Below are positions 1 to 9,774 of a stretch of DNA of 64,000 nucleotides, piece after piece. The position numbers and the translations under genes were made by a program. The notes under the pieces were generated by a model. It saw nothing but the letters and a program-made list of their open reading frames with translations, was not told the DNA's origin and searched no databases. Numbering within the stretch: the first letter of the stretch is position 1; each line of letters begins with the position of its first letter. This stretch comes from CAYYKK01 sp046351395 (GTDB lineage Bacteria; Myxococcota_A; Polyangia; Polyangiales; Polyangiaceae), in the NCBI GenBank assembly GCA_046351395.1, contig JAXLYP010000033.1, positions 1 through 64,000 on the forward strand, read 5' to 3'.

Positions 1-30
1 GCCGGGACGGCGTCCCCGCGCTTCCGACCC

Positions 31-47
31 GCGCCGAGCGTCGGCGC
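31..47. terminator. Hairpin downstream of the MBL-fold gene
   Basis: A perfect 7-bp inverted repeat (GCGCCGA, 3-nt loop, TCGGCGC) lies just past the stop codon of the minus-strand hydrolase. There is no T-run, so it is a candidate 3' end stem rather than a clear intrinsic terminator. Confidence 0.35.
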
Positions 48-53
48 GCGCCG

Positions 54-989
54 TCAACGAAGGGCGATCGTCTCGCCGACCGCGGGGATGGCGAACCCGT
101 CCGCGCCGAGGTCGCGCGCGGCGAGGACCTCGCGCAGCCGGATCGGTGGCTCGTCGAGGTGCTCGTCGGTGAGCTTGAACGTGCCCCAATGCATCGCGAC
201 GAACCGCTCCGCCCCGAGGTCCAGGAACGCCTGGACCGCATCGTCCGGGTTCATGTGTTGGGGCTTCATGAACCAGCGCGGCTCGTACGCCCCGATGGGA
301 AGCATCGCGGCGTGGATGCGGCCGACGCGCGCCCCGATGTCGCGGAAGCCGGCGAAGTACGCGGTGTCGCCGGAGTGATAGACGCGCTGACCGTCCGCCT
401 CGACGACGAACCCGCCCCAGAGCGTCTCATTGCGATCGAACGGCCCACGCTGCGACCAGTGCTCGGAGGGCACGAGCGTGACGCGCGCGTCCCCCACGTC
501 GGCGTGGTCCCACCACCCGAGCTCCACGACCGGCCCGAGGCGCCGCGGCAGCTGCGCGCCGACGCCGAGCGGTACGATGAACGTCGGTGGCGCGTCGCCG
601 CGCGCCCTCGCGCGTTCGGCGAGCGCGCGGAGGGATGGCGCGTCGAGGTGGTCGCGGTGATTGTGGGTCACGAGCACGGCGTCGATCACCGGCAGCGCGT
701 CGAGCGTCAGCCCGGGGCGCGTCGCGCGCTTCTGGATGAACAACCCCTCGGCCCAGATGGGATCCACCACGAGCGATCGCCCACCGAGCTGCACGAGCCA
801 CGACGCGTGACCGATCCACGTGAGCGCGTGCCGGGGAGCGCCCTGGAGCGCCGCCCCATCGTTGGAAACCCAGGGCGTCGGCGCGACCGGGCGCCGCTTG
901 GGGACGTACGCGCCGTCCCCGAACTTCCACCGGAGGAGCTCCGAGAATCCTTTGTCGATGCGACCGCCGTCGAGGTTCGAATACGCCAC
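54..989 (-). CDS. MBL-fold metal-dependent hydrolase (UlaG/NAPE-PLD-like)
   Basis: 311 aa, cytoplasmic, no signal peptide. The metallo-beta-lactamase fold is shown by the metal-ligand motif THNHRDHLD (about residues 108-116), an early GHASWLVQLGG strand, a conserved DPIW turn, SGDTAYF (about 205) and a late MHWGTF histidine motif. This arrangement is that of the UlaG/NAPE-PLD-like branch, which hydrolyses phosphodiester or lactone bonds through a dinuclear metal site. The substrate cannot be told from sequence. It is the terminal gene on its strand here, and a frame-disrupted lipoprotein gene lies 136 bp upstream. Alternative: a metal-dependent phospholipase D-like enzyme. The family call is secure and the exact activity is not. 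Confidence 0.88.
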   Translation of the reverse strand: MAYSNLDGGRIDKGFSELLRWKFGDGAYVPKRRPVAPTPWVSNDGAALQGAPRHALTWIGHASWLVQLGGRSLVVDPIWAEGLFIQKRATRPGLTLDALPVIDAVLVTHNHRDHLDAPSLRALAERARARGDAPPTFIVPLGVGAQLPRRLGPVVELGWWDHADVGDARVTLVPSEHWSQRGPFDRNETLWGGFVVEADGQRVYHSGDTAYFAGFRDIGARVGRIHAAMLPIGAYEPRWFMKPQHMNPDDAVQAFLDLGAERFVAMHWGTFKLTDEHLDEPPIRLREVLAARDLGADGFAIPAVGETIALR

Positions 990-1125
990 GGTCGGCGTTC
1001 TATCACTCCCCCGTGCCGGCCGCGGATCCCTGGTTCAAACGGTCCAGCTCGCGGCGATCCTCGCGTGCGTCTCCCCGGGATCCGCAGACCCACGACGGAC
1101 GGCCGACCGCTCGTCTCGTGCAGCG

Positions 1126-1801
1126 CTACATTCGGAACGACGAGCCATTCCAGACATATGTCCACGCGAGCCCCGGACCGATGGGGTACGTGTACACACG
1201 CGCGCGCGGAGGGGCCCCTTCGCGCGCGTGACCTCCACCGATATCCGTCGAGCGCGCCGGCGTAGCGCAGACAATCGCCCTTTTGGAGGAACACGAAGTG
1301 GGTCCAGGCGTCGATCGAGGTGAGTCGGAACACCCGATCCGCACGCCCATCCCCGTCGATGTCGTCGGGCCCCCAATACCCTGGTCCGACATCGCCGAGG
1401 AACGTGCCCTCGGTGCGCGGCGACTCGGGCTCGAGGTCGGCGAGCGTCGCCCGCGCGTCGTCGCCGACGTCCCGGGCGTGTCGACCGACCGTGTCCTCGA
1501 CGGGCGCGCGCGAGTCCGGACAAAGGGCATTCGGGCTCAGCGCGTCGGGCGCGGTCGCAGGGGGTGCTGTCGGCGTCGCCGTCGAGGACGACGACGCAGA
1601 CAATACGAGGAGCTCGGTAGGCGGCTCGGTCGCGGGCGGCTCGGGCAGGCGGGCCGCCCGCGGCGGCGCGTGGTCGACGGGAGCGAGCTCCTTCCAATCG
1701 CCGTCCGACGCACGGCGCGGCTCGCGCGCGCCTCCGCAGGAGACGAGCGCGAGAGACACGAGCAGGGAGCGGACGCGGAGCCGCACGACCGGGCGCAGCA
1801 T
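1126..1801 (-). pseudogene. Lipoprotein with Asp-rich calcium-like loop, frame-disrupted
   Basis: The start at 1801 gives a lipoprotein signal ending in a lipobox (LVSLALVSC about residue 20), then a Pro/Ala/Thr-rich linker and a C-terminal domain with GYWGPDDIDGDGRADRVF, an FG-GAP/calcium-loop-like DxDGDGxxD motif. After LDGYRW (near 1230) the frame drifts into Arg-rich nonsense. The sensible ending YTYPIGPGLAWTYVWNGSS lies in another frame and stops at 1126. The span is 676 nt, so the net change is one extra base, probably in the GGGG/CCCC or GCGCGC run at 1200-1240. Either a recent pseudogene or a sequence error. Expected cell location is the outer or inner membrane surface; function unknown. 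Confidence 0.6.
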
Positions 1802-2086
1802 AGCGGTCGGCGCTCGTCGCGCACGCGACCAAGGCACTGCCGCTGATTCTGCGTAGCGATTGCATGAGCGCCACGAGGACATTCGGAGATTCTTTCCGCG
1901 ACGCTTCGAAGAGGCGGGCTCGGAACCTCTGTCTTCTCCGACTTTCGCCAGCTCCGGGTGTCCCGTTTCTGCGCCTCGAGGCCCACCGAGCGTGGCGACG
2001 AGGCTGGATGCGCGTAGCATGGGTGCCTCGTGCGCGCGCGCCTCACCACGACCGAGCTCTCCACGACCTGAGCCTCCACGCGATCG

Positions 2087-3964
2087 ATGCCCCACGAAGG
2101 AGCTCCGTTGCAGGACGAAGCGATCGGCGCGCTTCGAGCCCTCGCCGCGCGGGTCGACGGCGACAGAGATCCGGCGCAGGCCTATCGCGAGCTCGTCACG
2201 CGCGTGCTCCGCGTGGCGTTCGTCGGGTTCGCGGAGGCGCACGAGCTCGTCGAGCGCGTCGAGCCGGCCTCCCGCGCGCTCGCCGACGGCGAGCCAGCGC
2301 TCGATCGACTCCGGGGTGCGGCGCGGCGCGGGCGCGACGCAGAGCTCCTCGGAGGCGTGTACGAGGCGCTGATCGGCCTACGCCTCGAGCGCGAGGGGAA
2401 CGCGCTCGTCCTCCGTCCGGGCGAGGGCCGCCGTCGATCGGGGAGCCACTACACGCCGCGCGAGCTCACCGCGCCCGTCGTCGAGGCGACGCTCGCGCCG
2501 CTCTTGGATGGCCCCGATCCCGCGCCGGTGGACGAGCGGATCCTCGCGCTCCGCGTGTGCGATCCCGCGATGGGGAGCGGCGCGTTCCTCCTCGAGGTGT
2601 GTCGGCAGCTCGCCGGTCGGCTGAGCGCCGCCACGGGGACGCCGGTCGCGAGCGCGCGCCGCGCCGTCGCGGCGACGTGCCTCCGCGGCGTCGATCTCGA
2701 TCCGACCGCGGTCGAGCTCGCGCGCCTGTCGCTCTGGCTCGTCGCCGCACCGGACGCGGCTCCCTCGGCGTACGGCGAGGCGGAGCTTCGGTGCGGCGAC
2801 GCGCTGGTCGACGCGTCGGACGAGCGCGTCCCCGAGCCGTCGGCGCGCGCGTTCTCGCTCCACGCCGCCTTCCCGGACGTGTTCGAGCGCGGCGGGTTCG
2901 ACGCCGTGGTCGGCAACCCACCGTGGGTCTCCTACGCGGGCCGCGCCGCGCAGCCCCTCGAGCCGCGCCTCCGGGCCTATTATCTGCGCACGTTCGGCGC
3001 GTTCGCGGGGTACCGCAACCTCCAGGCCCTGTTCGTGGAGCGCGCCGTCCGCGCGTGGCTCGCGCCGGGAGGCCGGCTCGGGTTCGTGCTCCCGAGCTCG
3101 ATGGCCGAGCTCGGCGGGTACCGGCCGTCACGAGCGGTCCACGATCGGTTCGCCGAGTGCGACACCGATCTGCCGAGCCTCGGGGAGGACGCGTTCCCCG
3201 GCGTGTTCCAGCCCTCGATGGTGCTTCGCTCGACGCGGCGATCGCACGAACGCGCGGACGCGCTCGGCGACCCTTGGCCGCTCGCGCGGCCCGACCTCGA
3301 CGCGTCCGCGCGCGCGCTCCTCGCGCGCCTCGAGGGGCCGACGCTTCCGCCCGCCCTGTTCGGCGAGCGCGGGCTCCAGAGCTCGGGCGAGGACGTGCGG
3401 CACCTGCTCGACGCGCCGACGGGCGACACCGTGCCGATCCGCGCCGGCGCGGACATTCAGGCGTTCCTGCGGCTCGCGCCGAGCCGCCACGCCGAGCCCG
3501 CGTGGTTCGGGGCCCGCCTGCGGGACGCGGCGCAGTGGTCCAGCGTGAAGCTCCTCATCCGACAGACGGCGCGCGTCCCGATCGCCGTGCGCTCGGATGG
3601 CGCCGCGTTCCGGAACAGCCTCCTCGCGGGGTTCGACGACCCCGCCCACCCCGCGGATTTCCTCGTCGCGTGGTTGAACTCCACGCCGATCCGTTGGCAC
3701 CACTTCCACCGTCACCGCGACGCGCGCCTCGGGATGCCGCAGGTGAAGATCGGTCACCTCCGCGCCATCCCGGCGCCCCGCGACGCGCGCGCGATCCCGA
3801 AGCTTGCCAAGCTCGGCGCCCTCTGGTCGCGCCGCAACGAGGGGGTGCGACCCGATGAGCAGCGCCACCTCGACGCCGTCGTCGGCACGGCGCTCGACCT
3901 CACGCGCCTCGATCTCGAGCGGATGAGCCGAGACGCGGCGCTTTGGTCGTCGAAAGAGAAGTAG
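2087..3964 (+). CDS. Eco57I/TaqI-like gamma-class N6-adenine DNA methyltransferase
   Basis: About 625 aa. SAM-binding motif I is CDPAMGSGAFLLE (about residue 160), the catalytic motif IV is GNPPWV (about 275), and the family lead-in SHYTPRELT precedes motif I, so this is a gamma-class amino-methyltransferase transferring methyl groups to adenine N6. The region after 340 would be the target-recognition domain. Type IIG enzymes usually carry an N-terminal PD-(D/E)XK nuclease and exceed 900 aa. Only about 115 residues precede the methylase core here and no nuclease motif is visible, and no restriction gene is adjacent, so it looks solitary. The track start is ATG 2087. An in-frame TTG at 2108 has a better Shine-Dalgarno (AAGGAG, 6-7 nt upstream) and may be the true start. 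The stop codon directly abuts tRNA-Pro. Confidence 0.88.
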   Translation: MPHEGAPLQDEAIGALRALAARVDGDRDPAQAYRELVTRVLRVAFVGFAEAHELVERVEPASRALADGEPALDRLRGAARRGRDAELLGGVYEALIGLRLEREGNALVLRPGEGRRRSGSHYTPRELTAPVVEATLAPLLDGPDPAPVDERILALRVCDPAMGSGAFLLEVCRQLAGRLSAATGTPVASARRAVAATCLRGVDLDPTAVELARLSLWLVAAPDAAPSAYGEAELRCGDALVDASDERVPEPSARAFSLHAAFPDVFERGGFDAVVGNPPWVSYAGRAAQPLEPRLRAYYLRTFGAFAGYRNLQALFVERAVRAWLAPGGRLGFVLPSSMAELGGYRPSRAVHDRFAECDTDLPSLGEDAFPGVFQPSMVLRSTRRSHERADALGDPWPLARPDLDASARALLARLEGPTLPPALFGERGLQSSGEDVRHLLDAPTGDTVPIRAGADIQAFLRLAPSRHAEPAWFGARLRDAAQWSSVKLLIRQTARVPIAVRSDGAAFRNSLLAGFDDPAHPADFLVAWLNSTPIRWHHFHRHRDARLGMPQVKIGHLRAIPAPRDARAIPKLAKLGALWSRRNEGVRPDEQRHLDAVVGTALDLTRLDLERMSRDAALWSSKEK

Positions 3965-4038
3965 TCGGGGCGAGAGGATTTGAACCTCCGACTCCCTGGT
4001 CCCGAACCAGGTGCGCTACCAGGCTGCGCTACGCCCCG
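3965..4038 (-). tRNA. tRNA-Pro (anticodon CGG)
   Basis: The minus-strand sequence folds as a complete cloverleaf. It has a 7-bp acceptor stem with the C1-G72 pair typical of bacterial tRNA-Pro, an anticodon stem CCTGG/CCAGG, loop TTCGGGA (anticodon CGG), and a T-loop GTTCAAATC. 74 nt with discriminator A; the CCA end is not encoded. It reads the CCG proline codon, which is very common in this genome. Confidence 0.95.
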
Positions 4039-4249
4039 ATGTCCTTGGGTTGGACGCGGCGGACCATGGAGGGTTCGCGTCCGACTGTCAAGCACTCTCA
4101 CCGACGGACGCGCTCCGAAGGCCTGACGTCGCGTCGCTCAATCTCAAGATCGCGGCCGATCTGCCGCATGGAGGGAGGGCGCTCCCACGGTACTACTCGG
4201 AGGGCGGCTGGCGGCGGGTGCGCGCGCGACGCGGGTCTAGGCAAAGCGG

Positions 4250-5191
4250 ATGGGGGCAGGCATCATGACGGATCGCGTGAGAGTCACTCGAACCAACCTT
4301 GCAGAGGGCGCCAAAGAGAATCGATCGAGCCGCGGCGCCGTCCGCGGACTCGTCCAAGGGGGGACCGTGTTCATCGTCACGGTCGGCCTGATCGCCGCGA
4401 CCACGGCGTTCCGCTGCCCCGGGCCCGAGCCCGCCGCGACGAGCGGGGATCTGGGCGGCGGCGGCGCGGGGGTCGGAGGAACCGGCGGCGCCGATCAGAG
4501 CTCTGGGAGCTGCGGTGACACGCTCGGCGACAAGAACAACTGCGGCGCGTGCGGGCACGTGTGCTCCGAGATCAACGCGGTGCCCGGATCGGCGACGTGC
4601 GTCGACGGGCTCTGCCAGGTCGAGTGCCAACCCCCGTGGGTGGACGGATCGGTGCCCCTCCCCCCCGACCAGGACGACGGCTGCGAGTCCCCGCCGAAGC
4701 TGATCTTCCTCTCCGACTACATGGGGCCGGGCGCTCTCATGGGCCTGTCCGGCGCCGATCTTCGCTGCGACATGGTCGGCAAGACCCTCGTGCCGACGAG
4801 CACCTTCAAGGCGTGGATGAGCGACTCCACGCTGTCGGCGGAGGCGCGGCTCTCGCATCACCTCGGTTGGTACTGGCTGCCCCCCGACCAGGAGATGCCG
4901 ATGAACCCGCCCGTCCTCGTCGCGATCGGGTGGGACGATCTCACCGACGGCACGCTCCTCCACGGGATCGATCGCAACATCTTCGGCGCGACGATCCCGG
5001 GCGCTCGCGCGTGGACGGGGACGCAGGTGACGGGCGCCGCGACCACGAACACCTGCATGGATTGGAACGGCAGCACGAGCGCCCTCGGGACCGTGGGGAG
5101 CGCGGACGCCGTGGACGGGCAGTGGACGGACATGGGGACGCCCTCCGGGTGCGCCGACGACACCGTCCGCCTTTATTGCATCGAGCAGTGA
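4250..5191 (+). CDS. Secreted/lipid-anchored protein with DUF1554-like domain
   Basis: 313 aa (308 if the second ATG at 4265 is used; both have only modest ribosome-binding sites). An N-terminal hydrophobic segment (GGTVFIVTVGLIAATTAF, about 37-54) acts as signal or anchor. A Gly-rich low-complexity linker follows, then a Cys-rich stretch (CGDTLGDKNNCGACGHVC, about 87-104) of the kind found in many myxobacterial surface proteins. The C-terminal domain (about 145-313) begins LIFLSDYMGPGALMGLSGAD, then CDMVGKTLVPTSTFKAWMSD, and matches the pattern of DUF1554, which is known from Leptospira and myxobacteria and has no assigned activity. It ends 10 bp before the kinase gene and may be co-transcribed with it. 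Confidence 0.75.
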   Translation: MGAGIMTDRVRVTRTNLAEGAKENRSSRGAVRGLVQGGTVFIVTVGLIAATTAFRCPGPEPAATSGDLGGGGAGVGGTGGADQSSGSCGDTLGDKNNCGACGHVCSEINAVPGSATCVDGLCQVECQPPWVDGSVPLPPDQDDGCESPPKLIFLSDYMGPGALMGLSGADLRCDMVGKTLVPTSTFKAWMSDSTLSAEARLSHHLGWYWLPPDQEMPMNPPVLVAIGWDDLTDGTLLHGIDRNIFGATIPGARAWTGTQVTGAATTNTCMDWNGSTSALGTVGSADAVDGQWTDMGTPSGCADDTVRLYCIEQ

Positions 5192-5201
5192 GGAGCTGCG
5201 T

Positions 5202-7906
5202 ATGGACTTCGCCGAGCTTACGACCAAGGTCAAACGCGATCACAACATCGACATCGCGCACGCCCTGAACCGGTACAAGGCGCTGGCGCCGAACCCGAGC
5301 ATCGACAGCTTCCTCGTCTATCTCCGCGATCAGCGCGTCATCAACAACGACGTGATGACCGCGCTCCTCACCGCGGAGACCGTGGACACGACGGACGTCG
5401 ACGGGAAGAAGCCCGCGCAGATGGGCCTCCGCGGCACCGTCTACACGCACGCGTCCGCGAGCGGAGACGCGAAGGTCACCGCGGTCGCGCCGACGGTGCG
5501 GAGCGCGGAGGACGACACGCACGTGGAGGCGAACGGCCACGCCCAAGCGCACGTGAGCGAGGCGCCGCCGGGGGAGCAAGCGCAGTACGCCGTGCTCGGT
5601 GAGCTCGGCAAGGGCGCGATGGGCGAGGTGCATGTCGCGCGCGACCTCGTGCTCCGACGGAAGGTGGCGCTGAAGAGCATCCTGCCCGCGATGCAGGAGA
5701 ACCCCGCGCTGTTCTCGCGCTTCCTCGGCGAGATGCAGATCACCGCGCAGCTCGACCACCCGTTCATCGTGCCCGTGTACGGCGTCGAGAACGGGCCGAG
5801 CGGCGGGCTCGCGTACGCCATGAAGCTCGTGCAGGGCAAGGAGTTCGGCGTCCTGCTCGAGGAGACGAAGGAGCTGCTCCACCAGAACAAGCCGCTCGAC
5901 GAGGCGCACAGCCTCGAGGGTCGGCTCGAGGCGTTCCTCAAGGTGTGCGACGCGATCGCGTACGCGCACGAGCGCGGCGTCGTGCACCGCGACCTCAAGC
6001 CCGCGAACATCATGATCGGGCGCTTCAACGAGGTCTACGTGATGGACTGGGGCATCGCGCGCCTCATCAAGAAGGGCGCGGAGAAGCTCACCCAGGCCGT
6101 CGAGATGTACGACGCGGACGGCGCGGACGCTCGCAGCACGACGCGCACGCGCGTGGGCTCGACGATCGGGACGCCGATCTACATGTCGCCCGGAGCAAGC
6201 GCTCGGGAAGAACGACGAGCTCGACGGGCGGAGCGACCTCTACTCGCTCGGTCTCATCCTGCAGGAGGTCGTCACGCTCACGGGCGCCGTCGGCGGCACC
6301 ACGCTGGAGGAGGTGCTGACGACCGCGAAGGGGGGGCGCCGCATCGTCGTCCGCCCGCCGACGCCCGGCACCGAGGTGCCGACGCCGATCCGCGCGATCA
6401 TCGACAAAGCGACGCGCCTCAACCCGGACGATCGCTACCCCTCGGTCACGCACTTCGCGGACGACATCCGCCGCTTCCTGCGCAACGAGGAGATCGTCGC
6501 GCGGCCCGACACGCCGTTCGAGAGGATCGGCCGGTGGGTCAGCAAGCACCGCGTGGCCGCGATATCCCTGTTCTTCGGCGCCGTCCTGCTCGGCGCGGGC
6601 GCCGCGGTCGCGCTCGTCCTCTACAACAAGTCCGTCGCCGCGGTTCAGCAGAACCGGGAGCTCCGGCTCGCGGAGCTGCAGGCCTCGTCCGCGCAGCACG
6701 CCGAGGAGCTCGACGCCGTCCTCCAGCACTACGAGAGCGAGCTCACGCGCATGGCGGGCGCCGCGACGATGGCGATCCAGATGCACGCGCAGTCGGGGCC
6801 GGATGACAAGCCGTCGCCCATCCACTTCTCCGACGACTTCAAGCCCGGCTCGACGGTCATCTCGGATCTGACGCCCTCGAAGTACTACGGCACGCCCGTG
6901 AGCTTCGACTGGCCCGTCGCGTCCATCGCGCCGGGTCTGACGAAGGAGCAAGCGGCCGAGGAGGTCGACGCCCTCGACGGGATGCGCATCCTCGCGCGCG
7001 CGGTGATGCTCGAGAGCCTGGATCCGGCGTTTCACCTGATGCCCGTCGAAGATCAGAAGAAGGCGCTCCTCGAGACGGGCGTGCCGATCTCACGCATCAC
7101 GCTCACGCTCGAGAACGGGTTGCACCTCGAGTTCCCGGGGAAGGTCGGCCTCGCGCCCGACTACGACGGCCGCAAGGAGGCGTCGTACATGGACGCGGCC
7201 GACGGGTTCGACATCGTGTGGGGCGATCCGGTGAAGACGCCGGACGGCGGTGTCGCGGTGCCGTGCAGCATGCCCCTCCGCGACGAGACGGGGGCCTTCA
7301 TCGGCGTGCTCACGTTCGACGTCGATCCCGATCACTCCGTCGCGAGCGCGCTCGATCCCGGCGCGTCCCAATACGTCGAGTCGTCCCTCCTCCTCGAGTC
7401 TTCGGGGCGGGTGCTCGCCCAGAAGAACGGCGGTGGCGTGGCACCCGAGGGCGAGACGCTCGCGATGAAGGACGTGCGGGACGCGATGGAGCGCGGGGAG
7501 CGCGGCTACATGCAGACGCAGCGCGCGGGCCGGGACGTGCTCGTCACCTATCAGCCGCTCAGCACCGTCGGCTGGTACCTCGTCACCGTCGCGAACCTCG
7601 ACAAGCTGAAGACCGCCGAGACCAAGGAGGGGAGCCGCGCGGGCAGCGTGGTCGCCGCCGCCACCTCCGCGAAGCCCGTGGTCGCGCCTCCCCCCCCGCC
7701 GTCGTCACACCGCCGAAGCCCCCGCCCCGCCCGAGCCGAGCGCGTCCGCGAGCGCGTCCGCCGCGGCGAGCGAGGAGCCGCCGCCCCCACCCACCGCGAA
7801 CGGGTACAGCCTGCCCCCGGTGAAGAAGAGCGCCGAGCCCGCGCCGCCTCCGCCGAATCCGTTCGAACCTTGGAAGGCGTACGACAAGGACAAGGAAAAG
7901 AAATGA
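5202..7906 (+). pseudogene. Ser/Thr protein kinase with transmembrane segment and dCache sensor, two frame breaks
   Basis: The start has a GAGGAG site overlapping the upstream stop. An N-terminal helical domain (1-75) is followed by a Pkn/Hanks kinase domain from about 128: GELGKGAMGEV, VALK, HRDLKPANIM and DWGIAR in place of DFG. The activation segment reads GTPIYMSP, then one extra base near 6190 shifts frame. The next frame continues EQALGKNDELDGRSDLYSLG, a TM helix (VAAISLFFGAVLLGAGAAVA) and an extracytoplasmic dCache-type sensor domain (about 6690-7610). A second extra base in the C8 run near 7691 restores a Pro/Ala-rich tail ending DKDKEKK. Removing both bases gives 900 aa. The product would sense a periplasmic ligand and phosphorylate cytoplasmic targets. 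The stop overlaps the next ATG (ATGA). Two +1 changes in G/C runs suggest sequencing error at least as strongly as gene death. Confidence 0.8.
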
Positions 7907-8997
7907 GCGCCACCCCCTCGTCGCCGCGCATCGTGCGCGCTCGCGTCCTCGGTCGTTTGGCCGCGGCGCTCTTCGCAGGTGCGGTCGCGCTCGCGCCCCT
8001 CCAGGCGCTCGCGCAGGACGCGCCCGCGCCGAAGGAGGGGCACGCCGAGGACCAGCCGATCGATCCGGAGAAGCGCAAGGAGGCCCTGAGGCTCTTCGAC
8101 GACGGCCGCGCGAAGATGCAGATCGCCGGCAAGCTGGACGAGGCGTGCGACGCGCTCACGAAGAGCTACGAGCTCCACAAGCGCGGTGACACGCTCCTCA
8201 ACCTCGCCGAGTGCCACCGCCGGCAGAAGAAGACGGCGACGGCGTGGCGCGAGTTCGACGAGGCGATCCGGTACGCCGAGGAGGTCGAGTTCGCCGAGGC
8301 GATCGACGCCGCGAAGAAGCTCCGAGACGATCTCGCGAAGGACTTGTCGCAGCTCACGATCGAGGTCCCGAAGCCCCCGAAGGGGCTCTCCGTGATCCTC
8401 GACGGCAAGCCGCTCCCAGCGGAGCAGTGGGGCGTGCAGCTCTACGTCGATCCGGGCACGCACACCGTGCACGCGACCGCCGAGGGGTACGACCCGTTCG
8501 ACGGATCGACGGAGGTCAAGGAGCAGTCGGGGCGCGCGACGATCGCGGTCGCGCTCGTCGCGATCCCGCCGAAGCCGGAGCCCAAGCCCGAGCCGAAGCC
8601 CGAACCGAAGCCCACGCCGAAGCCGCCTCCGCCGCCGCCCGCGCCGTCGAGCACGCCGGTGTGGGCGATCGTGACGGGCGTGGGCGGGCTCGCGCTGCTC
8701 GGCGTCTCGATCGGGTTCGGGGTGGACACGGTCGCGGCGGGCGGGGATCTCGACGACCAGTGTGGGGTCGACCGACAAGCGTGTCCGACGACGTTCGATT
8801 TCGAGAGCGCGCGCGGCCGTGAGCTCCGCGGGTTCGGCCTCTTCGTGGGCGCCGGGATCGCAGGGCTCGGCGCGACGACCGCCGGGGTCATCGGCATCGT
8901 CGTCGCCGCGACGAGCTCCAAGAAGTCGGACGTCGCGGTGACGCCTTGGATCTCGCCCACGTCGATGGGGGTGAGCGTGCGAGGCGCGCTTCGCTGA
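7903..8997 (+). CDS. Exported PEGA/TPR-type protein with C-terminal membrane segments
   Basis: 364 aa. The ATG overlaps the kinase stop (ATGA), so the pair is translationally coupled. A signal peptide (LAAALFAGAVALAPLQALAQ) ends near residue 38. Helical TPR-like repeats (about 50-140, with the pattern LFDDGRAKMQIAGKLDEAC and DTLLNLAECHRRQ) are followed by a PEGA-like beta domain (about 150-215: LSVILDGKPL, LYVDPGTHTVHATAEGYDP). A (KPEP)n/Pro linker leads to two hydrophobic segments (WAIVTGVGGLALLGVSIGFG and AGLGATTAGVIGIVVAA). Proteins of this architecture are numerous in Polyangia and sit in the cell envelope; their biochemical role is unknown. Its pairing with a dCache kinase suggests a signalling or surface-assembly partner. 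Confidence 0.82.
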   Translation: MSATPSSPRIVRARVLGRLAAALFAGAVALAPLQALAQDAPAPKEGHAEDQPIDPEKRKEALRLFDDGRAKMQIAGKLDEACDALTKSYELHKRGDTLLNLAECHRRQKKTATAWREFDEAIRYAEEVEFAEAIDAAKKLRDDLAKDLSQLTIEVPKPPKGLSVILDGKPLPAEQWGVQLYVDPGTHTVHATAEGYDPFDGSTEVKEQSGRATIAVALVAIPPKPEPKPEPKPEPKPTPKPPPPPPAPSSTPVWAIVTGVGGLALLGVSIGFGVDTVAAGGDLDDQCGVDRQACPTTFDFESARGRELRGFGLFVGAGIAGLGATTAGVIGIVVAATSSKKSDVAVTPWISPTSMGVSVRGALR

Positions 8998-9013
8998 CGG
9001 CGCGGGCGCGGTG

Positions 9014-9685
9014 TCAGAAGCCGCCTCCGAAGCCTCCCGACGTCGCGCCTCCCGACGTCACGCCGCTCGTCGTCCCCGTCGGCAGTCCCGTGATGCACGA
9101 GAGGGGATCCTGGAAGCACTCCTCGCGCGGAAGGCACACGGTGCGCGTCGCGTCGGACTCGTCCGGCTTGCACCCGAAGAACGACGTCCCGATCCCGCCG
9201 ACGGCGGGCGGGTTGCACTGGCTGTCCGACGTGCAGAGGATCGTGCAGTCGCGGGTGCCCATCCAGGTCCCGCACACGGCGCCGGACGCGAGCGCGGCGC
9301 ACTCGGCGTCACCCCCGCACGGGAGGTGAGGCTCCTCCTTCGGATCGGGCGGGTTGTCGGGCGTCGGCGCGGGCTTCTTCTCCTGGCAGACGTTCACGCC
9401 GACCGAGCCGACGCCCTCGCAGGAGGCCTCTCCGCCGCACGCGTCCGCGCGCACCGAGCAGTTCGTTGTGCACCTCGACTCCGAGCCGATGCGGATGCAG
9501 ACCTCGCCGTCGACGCAGTCCGACGACACCGTGCACGCCGCGTTCGATCCCGTGTCTCCTCCGCCGCAGCCGGCGTACGCGATCGCCCCGACGCTCGCCG
9601 CGAGGAACGCCCTCGACACCCAGGCCCCGTAGCGGCGCCTCACGACCTTGCTCCCCCGCGACCTCGAGCCGTCTTGCTCCTTCAT
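9014..9685 (-). CDS. Cys-rich secreted lipoprotein
   Basis: 223 aa from ATG 9685, chosen because AAGGAG sits about 9 nt upstream. The longer upstream ORF is Arg-rich noise. The signal region carries a twin-arginine-like RRRYGAWVSR followed by a hydrophobic stretch and lipobox AIAYAGC (about 37), so it is exported and probably lipid-anchored. The mature part has about 20 cysteines in short CxxxxxC spacings (CTVSSDCVDGEVCIR, CTTNCSVRADACGG, CGGDAECAAL), like the disulfide-rich Dickkopf/EGF-like modules common in myxobacterial surface proteins. The C-terminus is Gly/Thr/Ser-rich. No function can be assigned. It ends 16 bp from the convergent PEGA/TPR gene. Confidence 0.8.
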   Translation of the reverse strand: MKEQDGSRSRGSKVVRRRYGAWVSRAFLAASVGAIAYAGCGGGDTGSNAACTVSSDCVDGEVCIRIGSESRCTTNCSVRADACGGEASCEGVGSVGVNVCQEKKPAPTPDNPPDPKEEPHLPCGGDAECAALASGAVCGTWMGTRDCTILCTSDSQCNPPAVGGIGTSFFGCKPDESDATRTVCLPREECFQDPLSCITGLPTGTTSGVTSGGATSGGFGGGF

Positions 9686-9774
9686 GTCGACCGTCTCCTT
9701 TCGTCGCGCCTTCCGTCGAGCGGCGCGATCGAGGCTCTGACGGGGCGGCGGGGCGCGACCATCCGAAGCATCGT

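Noticed and set aside
2087..2440. Restriction nuclease domain at the N-terminus of the methyltransferase
   Set aside because: Only about 115 residues precede the SAM domain and no PD-(D/E)XK pattern is visible.
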